A stretch of DNA of 6,835 bases from Thermoplasmata archaeon (GTDB taxonomy: Archaea; Thermoplasmatota; Thermoplasmata; Halarchaeoplasmatales; Halarchaeoplasmataceae): assembly GCA_007129655.1 (NCBI GenBank), contig SKVC01000055.1, positions 1-6,835 on the forward strand, read 5' to 3'. A model generated the notes under the pieces. The model was not told the DNA's origin, made no database searches, and was given only the letters and a program-made list of their open reading frames with translations. This document shows positions 6,361-6,835 of the stretch, in pieces (position 1 is the stretch's first letter; the number at the start of each line of letters is the position of its first letter). The position numbers were made by a program, and so were the translations under genes.

Positions 6361-6834
6361 TCATCTAGCCATTTTAAGACACACATCGAACCTGGCACCA
6401 CCTAATTCGGAATCCTTCACCTCTATTTTACCGCCGTAGCTGTCCAGCAACATCTTCACCAGGAACATACCGAGTCCCGTACCTCTTCCTTTATCGGTTG
6501 TAAAGCCTTTCTCAAAGATAATTTCTTTTTTATCATCCGGGATCCCTTTACCGTCGTCCTCCACCACACATATGACTTCATCATCTTTTATCTCCCCCGA
6601 GACTCTGATCTTACTACCACCAGAGTGATACACTGAGTTCTCCATCAGATTCGAAAAGACCTCCCTCAACAGGGAGCCGCCCTCTACTTCACACTTCATG
6701 GACGGACACTGGAGGTCTAAAGTCATCCCCTTCTCCTCGACCATCGCTTCAACTTCGTCGGCCGCCTCATGTATTGTAGATGCGATATTGACCGATTCAT
6801 GTTCCTCCTTATGAGCACTCAAAAGCAGCCCTAT
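6361..6834 (-). CDS. Sensor histidine kinase, C-terminal ATPase domain (N-terminal part outside window)
   Basis: The visible 157 codons form the HATPase_c (GHKL) domain of a two-component sensor kinase, which binds ATP and phosphorylates a histidine in the preceding dimerisation domain. All ATP-binding boxes are present and intact. The N box is LLREVFSNLMENSVYHS (fragment residues 55-71, with N62 and N66), the G1 box is DDGKGIPD (93-100), the F box is IFEKGFTTDKG (106-116) and the G2 box is GTGLGMFLV (118-126). The protein ends shortly after the final strand (GGARFDVCLKMAR), so no receiver domain is attached at the C-terminus. The frame stays open to the right edge. The TTG at 6822 is an internal leucine codon, not a start. 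The H box, input domains and any membrane segments lie beyond the window, so the signal is unknown. It is convergent with the hydrolase gene. Confidence 0.93.
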   Translation of the reverse strand: MGLLLSAHKEEHESVNIASTIHEAADEVEAMVEEKGMTLDLQCPSMKCEVEGGSLLREVFSNLMENSVYHSGGSKIRVSGEIKDDEVICVVEDDGKGIPDDKKEIIFEKGFTTDKGRGTGLGMFLVKMLLDSYGGKIEVKDSELGGARFDVCLKMAR

Positions 6835-6835
6835 C

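Noticed and set aside
6038..6364. Minus-strand open frame opposite the hydrolase gene
   Set aside because: It lies entirely antisense to the conserved second half of the MBL-fold protein, has no recognisable motif, and would overlap the kinase stop.
6820..6822. TTG as the start of a short stand-alone ATPase protein
   Set aside because: The frame continues upstream to the window edge with a typical kinase linker, and the HATPase domain normally follows a dimerisation domain.

Overview
The window looks like a compact piece of a euryarchaeal genome, most likely Thermoplasmatota (moderate confidence). The evidence is an archaeal/eukaryotic-type tRNA methylthiotransferase with a TRAM domain, a DUF835 domain (an archaeal signalling-associated domain), helix-hairpin-helix modules, AT-rich TATA-type promoter candidates with short or absent leaders, and little intergenic space. 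I saw no mobile elements, CRISPR arrays, rRNA or tRNA genes.

Layout from left to right. Positions 2-436 (+) hold the C-terminal end of a MiaB-like/CDKAL1-like t6A37 methylthiotransferase. It meets, tail to tail with a 4-bp overlap, a complete 2-dehydropantoate 2-reductase gene (433-1320, -). Two nucleotides upstream of that gene ends a very long gene on the same strand (1323 to about 5567, -; the open frame extends to 5693). A divergent promoter region of about 100 bp separates the long gene from a metallo-beta-lactamase-fold hydrolase (5670-6356, +). Four bases beyond the hydrolase ends a sensor histidine kinase (6361-6834, -), whose N-terminal part lies outside the window.

The remarkable object is the long gene. 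Its first ~1,020 residues follow the complete architecture of isoleucyl-tRNA synthetase: Rossmann halves, CP1 editing insertion, two zinc knuckles, anticodon-binding helical domain and C-terminal domain. However, every class I signature I can align is destroyed. HIGH reads SLME, GWDxHGLP reads GYDSFSLS, DVWYDSG reads KMFNSLT, the EGIDQTRGW segment has lost its polar residues, and the KMSKS loop is deleted. The threonine-rich motif and aspartate of the editing site are gone too. The frame stays open and the fold-defining residues and zinc cysteines remain, so this looks like a maintained pseudo-enzyme rather than a decaying gene. It is fused to two helix-hairpin-helix modules, a strongly acidic linker and a DUF835 domain. 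This suggests a tRNA- or nucleic-acid-binding regulatory or scaffolding protein derived from IleRS.

How the genes work together is only partly visible. The pseudo-synthetase and ketopantoate reductase probably share a transcript, which places an IleRS-derived protein beside a coenzyme A gene whose substrate branches from valine/leucine synthesis. The hydrolase and the kinase show no obvious functional link to them.
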